Assembly: GCF_019139535.1 (NCBI RefSeq) | Contig: NZ_CP077073.1 | Span: forward strand, 68,501 to 132,500 | Length of the DNA stretch: 64,000 bases | Direction: 5' to 3' | Origin: Pseudomonas muyukensis | GTDB taxonomy: Bacteria; Pseudomonadota; Gammaproteobacteria; Pseudomonadales; Pseudomonadaceae | Shown: positions 1 through 8,022 of the stretch, in pieces | Layout: every line of letters begins with the position of its first letter | Numbering within the stretch: the stretch's first letter is position 1 | Made by a program: the position numbers and the translations under genes | Notes under the pieces: generated by a model | The model's input: only the letters and a program-made list of their open reading frames with translations | Told to the model about the DNA's origin: nothing | Database searches by the model: none

Positions 1-828
1 GTCCTCGGCGCCGAAGTCGCCGAGGCGCTGCACTACAAGCTGGGCGACACCTTGGTTTTGGCCCACGGCGTCGCCGCCATCAGCCTGGTCAAGCACGACG
101 ACAAGCCCTTCACCGTGGTCGGCGTGCTCAAGCGCACCGGCACGCCAGTGGACCGCACCTTGCACATCAGCCTGGGCGGCATGGAGGCGATCCATATCGA
201 CTGGCACAACGGCGTGCCAGCCCGCGGCGCCGGGCGCATCAGCGCCGAACAGGCGCGCAGCATGGACTTGCAGCCCAGCGCCATCACCGCCTTCATGCTC
301 GGGCTCAACAGCAAGATCGCCACCTTCAGCCTGCAGCGCGAGATCAACGAGTTCCGCGGCGAGCCGCTGCTGGCGATTCTCCCCGGCGTGGCCCTGCAGG
401 AGCTGTGGAGCCTGATGGGCACCGCCGAGCAGGCGCTGTTCGTGGTGTCGCTGTTCGTCGTGCTGACCGGCTTGATCGGCATGCTCACGGCCATCCTCAC
501 CAGCCTCAACGAACGCCGTCGGGAAATGGCCATCCTGCGCTCCGTGGGCGCGCGGCCCTGGCATATCGCCGGGCTGCTGGTGCTGGAGGCCCTGGCCCTG
601 GCCCTGGCCGGGATCGCCGCCGGGCTAGGCTTGCTCTACGCGGGGATCGCCCTGGCGCAAGGCTACGTGCAGGCCAACTACGGGCTGTACCTGCCACTGG
701 CCTGGCCCAGCACCCACGAGTGGACGCTGCTGGCGATCATCCTCGGCGCGGCGCTGCTGATGGGCAGCGTGCCAGCCTGGCGCGCCTATCGGCAGTCGCT
801 GGCCGATGGCCTGTCGATTCACCTTTGA
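1..828 (+). CDS. FtsX-type ABC transporter permease (5' end missing)
   Basis: The reading frame is open from the first base, so the gene begins outside the window and only the last 275 codons are present. The visible part has a soluble extracytoplasmic stretch (about residues 1-135), then three strongly hydrophobic segments, the first near the VVSLFVVLTGLIGMLTAIL stretch, with the cytoplasmic NERRREMAILRSVGA motif between the first two. This is the typical C-terminal half of FtsX/MacB-like permeases. It should sit in the inner membrane and pair with an ABC ATPase encoded upstream, which is not visible. The DUF3299 gene follows after 2 bp. I recall the same order in P. aeruginosa PA4064-PA4066 ahead of oprG, a zinc-limitation (Zur) regulated set; the zinc role here is an inference from that synteny. 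Confidence 0.85.
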   Translation, partial: VLGAEVAEALHYKLGDTLVLAHGVAAISLVKHDDKPFTVVGVLKRTGTPVDRTLHISLGGMEAIHIDWHNGVPARGAGRISAEQARSMDLQPSAITAFMLGLNSKIATFSLQREINEFRGEPLLAILPGVALQELWSLMGTAEQALFVVSLFVVLTGLIGMLTAILTSLNERRREMAILRSVGARPWHIAGLLVLEALALALAGIAAGLGLLYAGIALAQGYVQANYGLYLPLAWPSTHEWTLLAIILGAALLMGSVPAWRAYRQSLADGLSIHL

Positions 829-830
829 GA

Positions 831-1373
831 ATGCCCATGACCCTGCAAGCCCGCGCCTACCCAGCCTGGATACTGCTCGCGCTACTGTGGCTGCCCGTTG
901 CCTGCTGGGCGGCGGAACCTCGCGAACTGGACTGGCCCGCGCTGATCCCCGAGGGCGCCCCGATCATCCCGCCGCAACTGACGCCGCTGCACGACCTGTC
1001 GCAGATCAGCGACGCGCTGTCAGCCGAAGCCGCCCCCGCCGCCCGCCAGCAGGCGCCCGACGCCCCAGTGGTGAAGGCCCTGGACGGCCAGGCGGTGAAA
1101 ATCCCCGGCTACATCGTGCCCCTGGAGGTCAGCGAAGAGGGCCGCACCACCGAATTCCTGCTGGTGCCCTACTACGGCGCCTGCATCCACGTGCCGCCAC
1201 CACCGTCGAACCAGATCGTGCACATCTTCAGCGAAATGGGCGTGCGCATCGAGGACCTGTACCAGCCCTACTGGATCGAAGGCACGCTGAGTGTCAAGGC
1301 AAGCAGCAGCGAGCTGGCCGATGCCGGTTACCAGATGGAAGCCGAGAAAATCTATGCCTATGAGCTGAAGTGA
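831..1373 (+). CDS. DUF3299 family exported protein
   Basis: A 180-residue protein with a hydrophobic N-terminal signal peptide (WILLALLWLPVACWA, cleavage probably after CWA). The mature part carries the DUF3299 core: a KIPGYIVPLE strand, FLLVPYYGACIHVPPPPSNQ with one Cys and one His in a conserved position, and a C-terminal SVKASSSELADAGYQM segment. It is predicted to be periplasmic. The start at 831 lies 2 bp after the permease stop, so the two are almost certainly co-translated; an in-frame ATG at 837 is an alternative start. The molecular role is unknown. The Cys/His pair and the location beside an ABC permease suggest metal handling, but this is inference. Confidence 0.85.
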   Translation: MPMTLQARAYPAWILLALLWLPVACWAAEPRELDWPALIPEGAPIIPPQLTPLHDLSQISDALSAEAAPAARQQAPDAPVVKALDGQAVKIPGYIVPLEVSEEGRTTEFLLVPYYGACIHVPPPPSNQIVHIFSEMGVRIEDLYQPYWIEGTLSVKASSSELADAGYQMEAEKIYAYELK

Positions 1374-1482
1374 GCACTGTTGCCAGCCAATGACGTGGCT
1401 TCGTTGAGCTGGGTCAAACTTTCTGTTTAGTCAGCTTCGTACCATTGGACTACTCGATTACTCACGTCCTCTGGGAGCTTCC

Positions 1483-2166
1483 ATGAACAAGTCCTTGCTC
1501 GGTGCCTCGCTCGTCGCGTTGGCGCTTGCAGCCCCTGTTGCCCACGCCCACCAGGCGGGGGATTTCATTCTCCGCGCCGGCGCCATCACCACCGCGCCAA
1601 ACGAAAACAGCGGCGACATCAAGCTCGATGGCGTCAAGGCCTCGGGCACCAAGGCAACCCTGGACAGCGACACCCAGCTGGGCCTGGCCTTCGCCTACAT
1701 GCTCACCGACCATATCGGCCTCGAGCTGCTGGCCGCCACACCGTTCAAGCACACCGTTGGCGTGAAGGGCCTTGGCCCAGGCCTGGATGGCAAGCTGGCC
1801 GACATCAAGCAACTGCCGCCGACCTTGTCGTTGCAGTACTACCCGATGGAGCCGTCCTCGAAGTTCCAGCCTTACGCTGGCGTGGGTATCAACTACACCC
1901 TGTTCTTCGATGAAGAACTGAGCAGCACCCGCAAGCAGCAGGGCTTCAGCAACATGAAGCTGCAGGACTCGATCGGCTTCGCCGGCCAGCTGGGCATGGA
2001 CTACATGATCACCGACAAGCTGCTGGTCAACGCCGCGGTCTGGTACGTCGACATCGATACCAAGGCCAGCATCAACGGCCCGAGCGCCCTGGGCGTCGGC
2101 AAGACCAAGGTCGACGTCGACGTCGACCCCTGGGTCTACATGGTCGGTATCGGCTACAAGTTCTGA
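1483..2166 (+). CDS. oprG: Outer membrane protein of the OmpW family (OprG-like)
   Basis: A 227-residue protein with an N-terminal signal peptide (hydrophobic to about residue 20, cleavage near AHA). The mature chain has alternating amphipathic strands and ends in YMVGIGYKF, the terminal-Phe signal of outer membrane beta-barrels. Family features include GDFILRAGAITTAPNE at the mature N terminus and LQYYPMEPSSKFQPYAGVGINYT in the middle. OmpW/OprG forms an eight-stranded barrel implicated in uptake of small hydrophobic molecules. I recall OprG (PA4067) in the same context next to the PA4063-4066 ABC cluster and two sugar-nucleotide genes. The gene has its own 109-bp upstream gap. Its last 13 bp overlap the 3' end of the convergent MFS gene. 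Confidence 0.9.
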   Translation: MNKSLLGASLVALALAAPVAHAHQAGDFILRAGAITTAPNENSGDIKLDGVKASGTKATLDSDTQLGLAFAYMLTDHIGLELLAATPFKHTVGVKGLGPGLDGKLADIKQLPPTLSLQYYPMEPSSKFQPYAGVGINYTLFFDEELSSTRKQQGFSNMKLQDSIGFAGQLGMDYMITDKLLVNAAVWYVDIDTKASINGPSALGVGKTKVDVDVDPWVYMVGIGYKF

Positions 2167-3392
2167 TTCACCGCCTTGCCGCAGGCGCCAGCCTGGCTGG
2201 CGCCTGCGCAGGGCTGCTGGAACCACCAGCAGCACCCGGCCACCGCGCTGACCCCCGCCCCCAACCCGCACACCGCCCACCATCCCCACTGGCCATACAC
2301 CCAGGTCGCCGCCACGGCGCCCAGGCCACTGCCCAGCGAATAGCAGCACATGTAGGCGCCTATCAACCGGCTGGCAATCTCGCTGCGCCCGGCCAATAAA
2401 AGGCTCTGGCTGGTCACATGTACCGCCTGCACCGCCAGGTCGAGCAGCACCACCCCGATCACCAGCGCCAGCAGCGACTGTTCGAGGAAGGCCGTGGGCA
2501 GCCACGACAAGGTCAACAGCCCCAGCGCCAAGCCTGTGGTCCGGCGCCCCTGCCCCAGGTCGGCCAGGCGCCCGGCGCGTGATGCCGCCAGGGCGCCGGC
2601 GATTCCAGCAAGGCCGAACAGACCGACCTGGGTGTGATCCAGCGCCAGCGGTGCTGCGCTCAAGGGCAGTACCATGGCGCTCCAGAGCACGCTGAAGGCG
2701 GCGAACACCAGCAACGCCAACAGCCCGCGCTGGCGCAACAGGCGGTCATGCCGGTACAGGCCCAGTACCGAACACAGTATCGCCCAGTACCCCGGTCGCA
2801 CACCTTGTGCCCGAGCTGCGGGCAAGCGCCAGGCCAGCAACGCAGCCATCAGCAGCGTAAGCCCGGCGGCGCCGAAATAGACACCGCGCCAGCCCAACCG
2901 GTCAGCCACCAGCCCCGACACCAGCCGGGCCAGCAGGATGCCCAGCACCACGCCACTGGTGACCGTGCCCAGCGCCTGGCCCTGTTGCGTGGGGCTGGCC
3001 AAGGTCGCGGCATGCGCCACCAGCACCTGCACTACCACCGCCAACAGCCCGACCAGGGCCACGGCCCCCAGCAACATCGCCCAACGCGTGGCCAGCGCCA
3101 CTGCCAGCAAGGCCCCGGCCGCGACCAGCAACTGGGCAATGATCAACCGCCGACGGTCGAGCAGATCGCCCAACGGCACGATCAGCAGCAGGCCCAGGGC
3201 GTAACCGGCCTGGGTCATGCCCACCACCAGGCCGGCATGGGCGGGGTTGATGCCGAAGCTGGCCGCCATCGACTCCAGCAGCGGCTGGGCCAGGTACACA
3301 GTGGCAACGGCCAAGGCGCAGGCCGCCGCCAGCAACAGGGTCATGCCGCGACTGAGCGATTGAGGCGCAGAGCAGGTGCAGGTCATCAGCAA
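2154..3392 (-). CDS. MFS transporter, drug/sugar exporter type
   Basis: A 412-residue integral membrane protein with about twelve hydrophobic helices. The MFS motif A is visible between TM2 and TM3 (GDLLDRRRLI), and the N terminus (LAQPLLESMAASFGI, then GLVVGMTQAGYALGLLLIVPLGD) matches the small exporter branch common in Pseudomonas. The gene is divergent from an HxlR regulator with a 92-bp shared control region carrying a paired palindromic motif, which implies that the regulator controls it. The substrate cannot be read from the sequence. The start at 3392 is the furthest upstream ATG; one at 3386 (Met3) is also possible. The 3' end overlaps oprG tail to tail by 13 bp. Confidence 0.88.
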   Translation of the reverse strand: MLMTCTCSAPQSLSRGMTLLLAAACALAVATVYLAQPLLESMAASFGINPAHAGLVVGMTQAGYALGLLLIVPLGDLLDRRRLIIAQLLVAAGALLAVALATRWAMLLGAVALVGLLAVVVQVLVAHAATLASPTQQGQALGTVTSGVVLGILLARLVSGLVADRLGWRGVYFGAAGLTLLMAALLAWRLPAARAQGVRPGYWAILCSVLGLYRHDRLLRQRGLLALLVFAAFSVLWSAMVLPLSAAPLALDHTQVGLFGLAGIAGALAASRAGRLADLGQGRRTTGLALGLLTLSWLPTAFLEQSLLALVIGVVLLDLAVQAVHVTSQSLLLAGRSEIASRLIGAYMCCYSLGSGLGAVAATWVYGQWGWWAVCGLGAGVSAVAGCCWWFQQPCAGASQAGACGKAVNQNL

Positions 3393-3402
3393 TACCTCGG
3401 CA

Positions 3403-3468
3403 ATCTGGTTTCAAATTAAAACCACATGATGGATTTCTAGCAAATCCGGTTTTAATCTGCAACCAGAT
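3403..3468. promoter_or_regulatory. Paired inverted operator-like boxes between MFS and HxlR genes
   Basis: The stretches 3403-3423 and 3448-3468 are inverted copies of each other (18 of 21 positions match: ATCTGGTT, a variable core, then ATTAAAACC). Each is also an imperfect palindrome with GGTT/AACC arms. They lie in the 92-bp divergent intergenic region, covering the probable promoters of both genes. HxlR proteins bind as dimers to such sites, so these are the likely operators of the adjacent regulator (inference). Confidence 0.65.
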
Positions 3469-3484
3469 ATGACGGAGGCCCACG

Positions 3485-3925
3485 ATGCTCGATGACAACA
3501 ATCAACAATGCCCGGTGGCCCGCGCCCTGGAGGTGCTGGGCGACCGCTGGGCGCTGATGATCCTGCGTGACGCTTTCGACGGGTTGCGGCGCTTCAGCGA
3601 GCTGCAGAAAAACCTGGGGCTGGCCAAGAACATCCTGGCCGGACGACTGAAGCTGCTGGTGGAGGCCGGCTTGCTGGTCCAGCAGCCCGCCTCGGATGGC
3701 AGCGCCTACAAGGAATACGTGCTGACGGACAAGGGCCGCTCGGTGTTTCCGGTCGTGGTCGGTCTACGCCAATGGGGGGAGCGGTTTCTGTTCGAGGCCG
3801 CAGAGCCTCGCTCGCAGCTGCTGGATGATCGCGCACAGCCCCTGGAAACCCTGCAGGTACGGGCCAAGGATGGACGGGTGCTGGGGCCGGAGGACTGCCG
3901 GCGGCGTGTGGTCCGGCATGCGTGA
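3485..3925 (+). CDS. HxlR-family winged-helix transcriptional regulator
   Basis: A 146-residue DNA-binding protein. The N terminus has the HxlR hallmark CPVARALEVLGDRWALMILRDAF with the conserved early Cys (residue 9), followed by the winged helix: recognition-helix region LGLAKNILAGRLKLLVEAGL and wing DGSAYKEYVLTDKG. Members act as dimeric repressors or activators, often redox or electrophile responsive through the conserved Cys. It is divergent from the MFS exporter, and the intergenic region carries two inverted copies of a palindromic box, so it most likely controls that exporter and itself. A GGAGG ribosome site is 6 bp before the ATG. The inducer is unknown. Confidence 0.92.
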   Translation: MLDDNNQQCPVARALEVLGDRWALMILRDAFDGLRRFSELQKNLGLAKNILAGRLKLLVEAGLLVQQPASDGSAYKEYVLTDKGRSVFPVVVGLRQWGERFLFEAAEPRSQLLDDRAQPLETLQVRAKDGRVLGPEDCRRRVVRHA

Positions 3926-3961
3926 TACCCGGCCCTACGCGCCGCCTGTAGCAGCGGCGAC

Positions 3962-4894
3962 TCAGGCCTTGCCCAGCAGCCGTGCCAGGCCTTCGACGAA
4001 GGGCGTCGGCGCGGGGAACGCGAAGCGCGCCAGCAACCGCCCATTGTCCGCCCGCGAGTGACGGATATCGCCCGAGCGCGCCGGACCATGGCTGATCGCC
4101 GGCAGGCTGCCGAGCACTTGCTCCAGTGCCTTGAGCAGTTGGTTGAGCGAAGTGGCCTGGTTCAGGCCGATATTCACCGCGCCCTCTTCCACCGTCGGCA
4201 GCGCCAGCGCCTGGACCATCACCTGCACCAGGTCACCGACGTACAGGAAGTCACGGGTCTGCTCGCCGTCGCCGAACACCATGATCGGCTTGCCGCTGGT
4301 GGCGCGCTCGCAGAAGATGCTGATCACCCCGGAGTACGGCGAGGACGGGTCCTGGCGTGGCCCGAAGATATTGAAGAAGCGGAACACCACCGGCTCCAGG
4401 CCATGCTGGCGACGGTAGAAGTCCAGGTACTGCTCGCTGGCCAGTTTGTCCACCGCATAGGGGGTCAAGGGCGCCTTGGGCGTGTCCTCGGCGATCGACT
4501 GGCCCTCGCCGTTGTTGCCGTACACCGCCGCGCTGGAGGCGAACAGTACCCGCCGTACGCCGTTCAGGCGCATGGCTTCGCAGACGTTGAGGGTGCCGAT
4601 GAAGTTGCTCTGGTGGGTCTTGACCGGGTCTTCCACCGAGGCCTGCACCGAGGCCACCGCGGCCAGGTGCACCACCGCCTGGCAGCCAGCGGCGGCGCGC
4701 GCCACCAGGGCCGCGTCGGCGACATCGCCCTCGAGCAGCTCCAGGCGCGGATGGCCCAGTTGCAGGTTGTCGCGCTTGCCGGTCGACAGGTCGTCGAGCA
4801 CGCGCACCGCGTAGCCTTTTTCCAGCAACGCATCGCACAGGTGGGAGCCAATGAAGCCGGCACCGCCGGTGATCAGGATGGGGGCGTCAGCCAT
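3962..4894 (-). CDS. NAD-dependent sugar-nucleotide epimerase/dehydratase
   Basis: A 310-residue extended short-chain dehydrogenase. The N-terminal Rossmann motif is ITGGAGFIGSHL (near residue 8), the catalytic Ser is in the LFASSAAVYG region and the YAVDK motif supplies the Tyr/Lys pair. The FNIFGPRQDP and GDGEQTRDFLYVGDL motifs are typical of UDP-glucose 4-epimerase-like enzymes. The open frame extends further upstream, but ATG 4894 directly precedes the Rossmann fold and overlaps the stop of the upstream RmlD-like gene by 8 bp, indicating translational coupling. The pair is syntenic, from memory, with P. aeruginosa PA4068-PA4069. The exact sugar substrate is not determinable. Confidence 0.9.
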   Translation of the reverse strand: MADAPILITGGAGFIGSHLCDALLEKGYAVRVLDDLSTGKRDNLQLGHPRLELLEGDVADAALVARAAAGCQAVVHLAAVASVQASVEDPVKTHQSNFIGTLNVCEAMRLNGVRRVLFASSAAVYGNNGEGQSIAEDTPKAPLTPYAVDKLASEQYLDFYRRQHGLEPVVFRFFNIFGPRQDPSSPYSGVISIFCERATSGKPIMVFGDGEQTRDFLYVGDLVQVMVQALALPTVEEGAVNIGLNQATSLNQLLKALEQVLGSLPAISHGPARSGDIRHSRADNGRLLARFAFPAPTPFVEGLARLLGKA

Positions 4895-5771
4895 GTCGGT
4901 AGAAACGGTCCAGTAGGGGCGGCAAGCCGGCGCGCCAGGCACGCGGCTTGATACCGAATGTATGAAGGATCTTCTTGCAGGCCAGCACCGCGTGTTGCGG
5001 CTCTTCGCTGGCATCCGGACGCGCGGCGTGGGCCTGGGCGGTCGGCGCCTGCACGGCCAGCTTGCGCCACTGCCCGGCCTCGGCAAGGATCGCCTGGCCC
5101 AGCGCCAGCGGCGTGGTGGCCTCGTTGCCGGCGTAATGATAGGTGCCCCACAGCGGCGCCTGGCAATCGAGCTGCTTGAGCACCGAGAGGATCACCCGCG
5201 CGGCGTCGTCCACCGGCGTCGGGTTGCCGCGCCGGTCATCGGCCAGCAGCAGTTCCTGGGGTTGCTCGGCGCGGGTCAGGAAGCGCCCAAGGGCGCCATC
5301 GAGGCTCTCATCCAGCAGCCAGCCAAAGCGCAGCAGCACATGTTGCGGGCAGGTGGCGCGCACACTCTGCTCGATGCGCCATAGTGCCTGGCCACGCAGG
5401 CCGAGCGGCACCGGCTCGTCCTTCTCGCTGTAGGCGGTGGCCCGCGAACCGTCGAACACCCGGTAGCTGGAAGGCTGCACCAGGATCATCTCGTGGTGCT
5501 GGCACAGCTCGGCAAGCCGCTCCACCGCCCGCTCTTGCTGGGCCAGGCGCGGCTCGCTGACCGCCTCGGCCTGGAACCAGTCGAAGTAATAAGCCAGGTT
5601 GATGACAGCATCCGGGCGTTGTTCGTCGAGCAGCAGGGTCAGGCTGGCCGGGTCCCAGCCGTGTTCCGGCGGACGCGGCGCCAGGAAGGCGATGTCTTCC
5701 TCGGCCCCGAGGCGAATCAGCGCTTGCCCGAGGGCATTGCCACCACCCAACAGCATCAGGCGCATACGCAT
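4887..5771 (-). CDS. RmlD-like sugar nucleotide-binding protein (NAD(P)-binding)
   Basis: A 294-residue protein related to dTDP-4-dehydrorhamnose reductase (RmlD substrate-binding domain family). It starts with a Rossmann strand MRLMLLGGGNALGQALI, has PDAVINLAYYFD and a PSSYRVFDG stretch where RmlD proteins have the STDYVFDG motif, and LRFGWLLD further on. The normal YGxxK catalytic Tyr/Lys is replaced by a LRGQALWRIE segment, so it may be a non-canonical reductase. I placed the start just before the Rossmann fold; ATG 5813 has a better ribosome site (AGGA, 9-bp spacing) and would add 14 residues. It is translationally coupled to the downstream epimerase by an 8-bp overlap, so the two probably act on the same sugar nucleotide. 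Confidence 0.8.
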   Translation of the reverse strand: MRMRLMLLGGGNALGQALIRLGAEEDIAFLAPRPPEHGWDPASLTLLLDEQRPDAVINLAYYFDWFQAEAVSEPRLAQQERAVERLAELCQHHEMILVQPSSYRVFDGSRATAYSEKDEPVPLGLRGQALWRIEQSVRATCPQHVLLRFGWLLDESLDGALGRFLTRAEQPQELLLADDRRGNPTPVDDAARVILSVLKQLDCQAPLWGTYHYAGNEATTPLALGQAILAEAGQWRKLAVQAPTAQAHAARPDASEEPQHAVLACKKILHTFGIKPRAWRAGLPPLLDRFYRHG

Positions 5772-5951
5772 AGAGTCAACAGGTCCGCTCTGGTCGAAGG
5801 AGGAAGCGGCCATTTTGCTGTTTCCTACAGGGGAAGTCCAACGCAGGCCCGGCCATGCGCCCGTTGCGCGTCGATTTGTCCGCCCCGCCACGCTGTTCCG
5901 CCTTGGCCGTCAGCTACTTATACTGCGCCATGCATGTTCAAGGAGACGCAC

Positions 5952-6794
5952 ATGGACACCGAGTCGACCCTCCCGCAGCGCAGCCAATGGCAATTCGATG
6001 AACCCGCCCCCGGCACCGAGCGATTCGTCGAGGAACGTTTCGACGGCTACCGCCAGCAGGCACGCCTGCTGCTGCCAGCGCATGAGCAGGCGCCAGCCGC
6101 CTTCGTCATCGGCGGTGCGCGTTCGGACTTCACCCGGCTCAACCCGCTGCTGTACCGCTTGCAGCAACAGGGCATCGGCTCGCTGACCGGCAACCTGTCC
6201 GGCCACAGCCTGGCCAGCGAGCCTGGGGCCCGAGAGGCCTCGCTGGCCAGCAACCTCGATGAAGCCCTGCGCTTTCACCAGCACCTCGACAGCCGCAGCG
6301 ATACCCTGATCGGCCACAGCCTGGGCGCAGCCATCGCCCTGAAGCTGGCGGCGCAACGCCCAAGCGTGCGCAAGCTGGTGCTGATCTGCCCGGCGGTCTA
6401 TCCCGATGCGGCCCATACCGCGCCCTTCGGCCCGGCGTTCACGGCGGCCATCCGCAAGCCATTCGCCTTTCTCGAATGCGACAGCTATGAGTTCCTGCGC
6501 CAGTTCCAGGGCCGGGTACTGCTGGTGATCGGTGAATACGACGGGCTCAACTCCAAGGTGCATGGCCAGGGCGCGGGTACCTCGGCAGGCACCCGGCGGC
6601 TGGCTGGGGTGGAGCGATACAGTCCCATCCCGGAAGAAGTCACCCACACACTGTTGCGCTCGGTACCGGCCCCCGACGTCGAATGCCTGATGCTGACCGA
6701 CTGCGACCACGGCATCGCCGCGCACCTGCGCGAGCGGCCAGAGGTGGCGGATCAGGTGGCGGCAGCGGTGGCGGCATTCATGCTCGAACGCTGA
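5952..6794 (+). CDS. Alpha/beta hydrolase
   Basis: A 280-residue cytoplasmic alpha/beta-hydrolase-fold protein. The nucleophile elbow is GHSLGAA (Ser about residue 121), the likely acid lies in VIGEYDGLN and the likely catalytic His in TDCDHGI near the C terminus, so the Ser-Asp-His triad looks complete. There is no signal peptide. The start is set by AGGAG 6 bp before ATG 5952; an in-frame ATG at 5934 lacks such a site. The gene stands alone, divergent from the RmlD-like gene, and ends ahead of a repeat cluster. The substrate is unknown. Confidence 0.82.
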   Translation: MDTESTLPQRSQWQFDEPAPGTERFVEERFDGYRQQARLLLPAHEQAPAAFVIGGARSDFTRLNPLLYRLQQQGIGSLTGNLSGHSLASEPGAREASLASNLDEALRFHQHLDSRSDTLIGHSLGAAIALKLAAQRPSVRKLVLICPAVYPDAAHTAPFGPAFTAAIRKPFAFLECDSYEFLRQFQGRVLLVIGEYDGLNSKVHGQGAGTSAGTRRLAGVERYSPIPEEVTHTLLRSVPAPDVECLMLTDCDHGIAAHLRERPEVADQVAAAVAAFMLER

Positions 6795-6876
6795 TTGTTG
6801 GCAGTCCGGCAACTGGCGTGGGAGCGGGCATGCCCCGCAATACCAGCCTAGCCGTGTCCTGCTCCGCGGCGCCTGT

Positions 6877-7009
6877 TTCGCCAGCAAGGCTGGCGCCTAC
6901 GGGCCCAAGACCACCCCCAAACCCCGTAGGAGCCGGCTTGCCGGCGAACACCGGCGCAGCCGGTGCCATCTACCGCGTCGCCTGGTTCGCCAGCAACGCT
7001 GGCGCCTAC
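6877..7009. repeat. REP-type repeat cluster (three copies)
   Basis: Three copies of a roughly 23-bp palindromic unit occur here: 6877-6900 and 6986-7009 in one orientation (TTCGCCAGCAA...GGCGCCTAC) and 6926-6948 inverted (GTAGGAGCCGGCTTGCCGGC). Each can fold into a hairpin. This is the typical intergenic REP family of the P. putida group. The cluster fills the 234-bp gap between the convergent hydrolase and XRE regulator genes and may serve as a bidirectional transcript-end structure. Confidence 0.85.
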
Positions 7010-7028
7010 AGGAAGGTGTGCGCAGGGT

Positions 7029-7841
7029 TTATTCGATTTCGAACAGGCCGTTGCTGACCATCCCCGCGCTCAGGCGATCGCGGATATCGTCATCGATCCG
7101 TGGATCATCCGGCCGGTACAGTTTTATCTGGCGGAAGGCATTGATGCGATTGATCTCTTCCCCCAGGTACTCCCACACCACCCGGGTGCAGGCCGGATTG
7201 CGCCGGTCGCCGCTGGATACGCCGGTCTTGAGCCCGTTCAGGCGGCTGATGCGGCTCTTGAAGCTGGGGATGAGTATGGTCTGGCTCATCTCGTTCAGGG
7301 TCAGCGACTCGTAGTCGATGAGGAACATCCGGTCCTGCAACTGGAACGCCGCGCCCAGGTAGCGGCAACGCACCTCGGCCTGCTGGTCGTTGCCAATGCC
7401 GCGCTCCTGGCGTTCCTGGCGCTCGAACAGGAAACTGCCGCGCTCTTCCCACACATGCACCAGCGACACCAGGATCGACCCTGGCACCGACATGCAATTG
7501 GAATACTCGAAGTAGTAACCGCAGTAGCGCGACAGGTTGCCGGCTTCTTTATGCAGTGGCTTGAACAGTTCACTGATCGGGTCGTCCTGCTGGCCGACGC
7601 GCTGCTCGGGGTTGCGCGCGCCGATCAAGCGGGCGAACTGTTCGGGCGGCAGCCCCAGTTCGTAATCCTCGACGCCGAAGAAGTCGCCGATGCGCTTGAG
7701 GTTGTACGCCGTCGGCCGGCTCTGGCCGCTCAGGTACTTGTTGAATTGTGCCCGGTTGATCGACAGTTGCCGGCAAACCTCGGAGATAGAGCGGTAGTGG
7801 CTGCACGCCAATTTGAGGTTGATAGCGAATTGATCGCCCAT
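7029..7841 (-). CDS. XRE-family (Cro/C1-type HTH) transcriptional regulator
   Basis: A 270-residue protein. Residues about 5-60 form a Cro/C1-type helix-turn-helix (SEVCRQLSINRAQFNKYLSGQSRPTAYNLKRIGDFFGV). The remaining 200 residues form a conserved C-terminal region without obvious enzymatic motifs (FEYSNCMSVPGSILVSLVHVWEERG), probably an effector or oligomerisation domain. The open frame continues 33 codons upstream, but ATG 7841 fits the domain start. It is divergent from the AGCS symporter across 181 bp, so it is a candidate regulator of that transporter and perhaps of ansA (inference). The inducer is unknown. Confidence 0.85.
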   Translation of the reverse strand: MGDQFAINLKLACSHYRSISEVCRQLSINRAQFNKYLSGQSRPTAYNLKRIGDFFGVEDYELGLPPEQFARLIGARNPEQRVGQQDDPISELFKPLHKEAGNLSRYCGYYFEYSNCMSVPGSILVSLVHVWEERGSFLFERQERQERGIGNDQQAEVRCRYLGAAFQLQDRMFLIDYESLTLNEMSQTILIPSFKSRISRLNGLKTGVSSGDRRNPACTRVVWEYLGEEINRINAFRQIKLYRPDDPRIDDDIRDRLSAGMVSNGLFEIE

Positions 7842-8022
7842 GATGCACGGGTCCAGATGATGCGAGTGATGCCAGTCTAGCATCAACTCGCACCAAAATG
7901 GAGCAACCCGCGAAATTGTAACCACAGTTGTCATGGCCAACCATGCGCCCCCAATGAATAGCGGTGCGCCTGCCGTCCGCTGGTCTTTCCACGCGAAGAA
8001 TAAGAATCGAGGTCATTTTTCA

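Noticed and set aside
6795-7028. Possible small genes between the hydrolase and the XRE regulator.
   Set aside because: The interval is filled by REP hairpins; the short frames are repeat translations.
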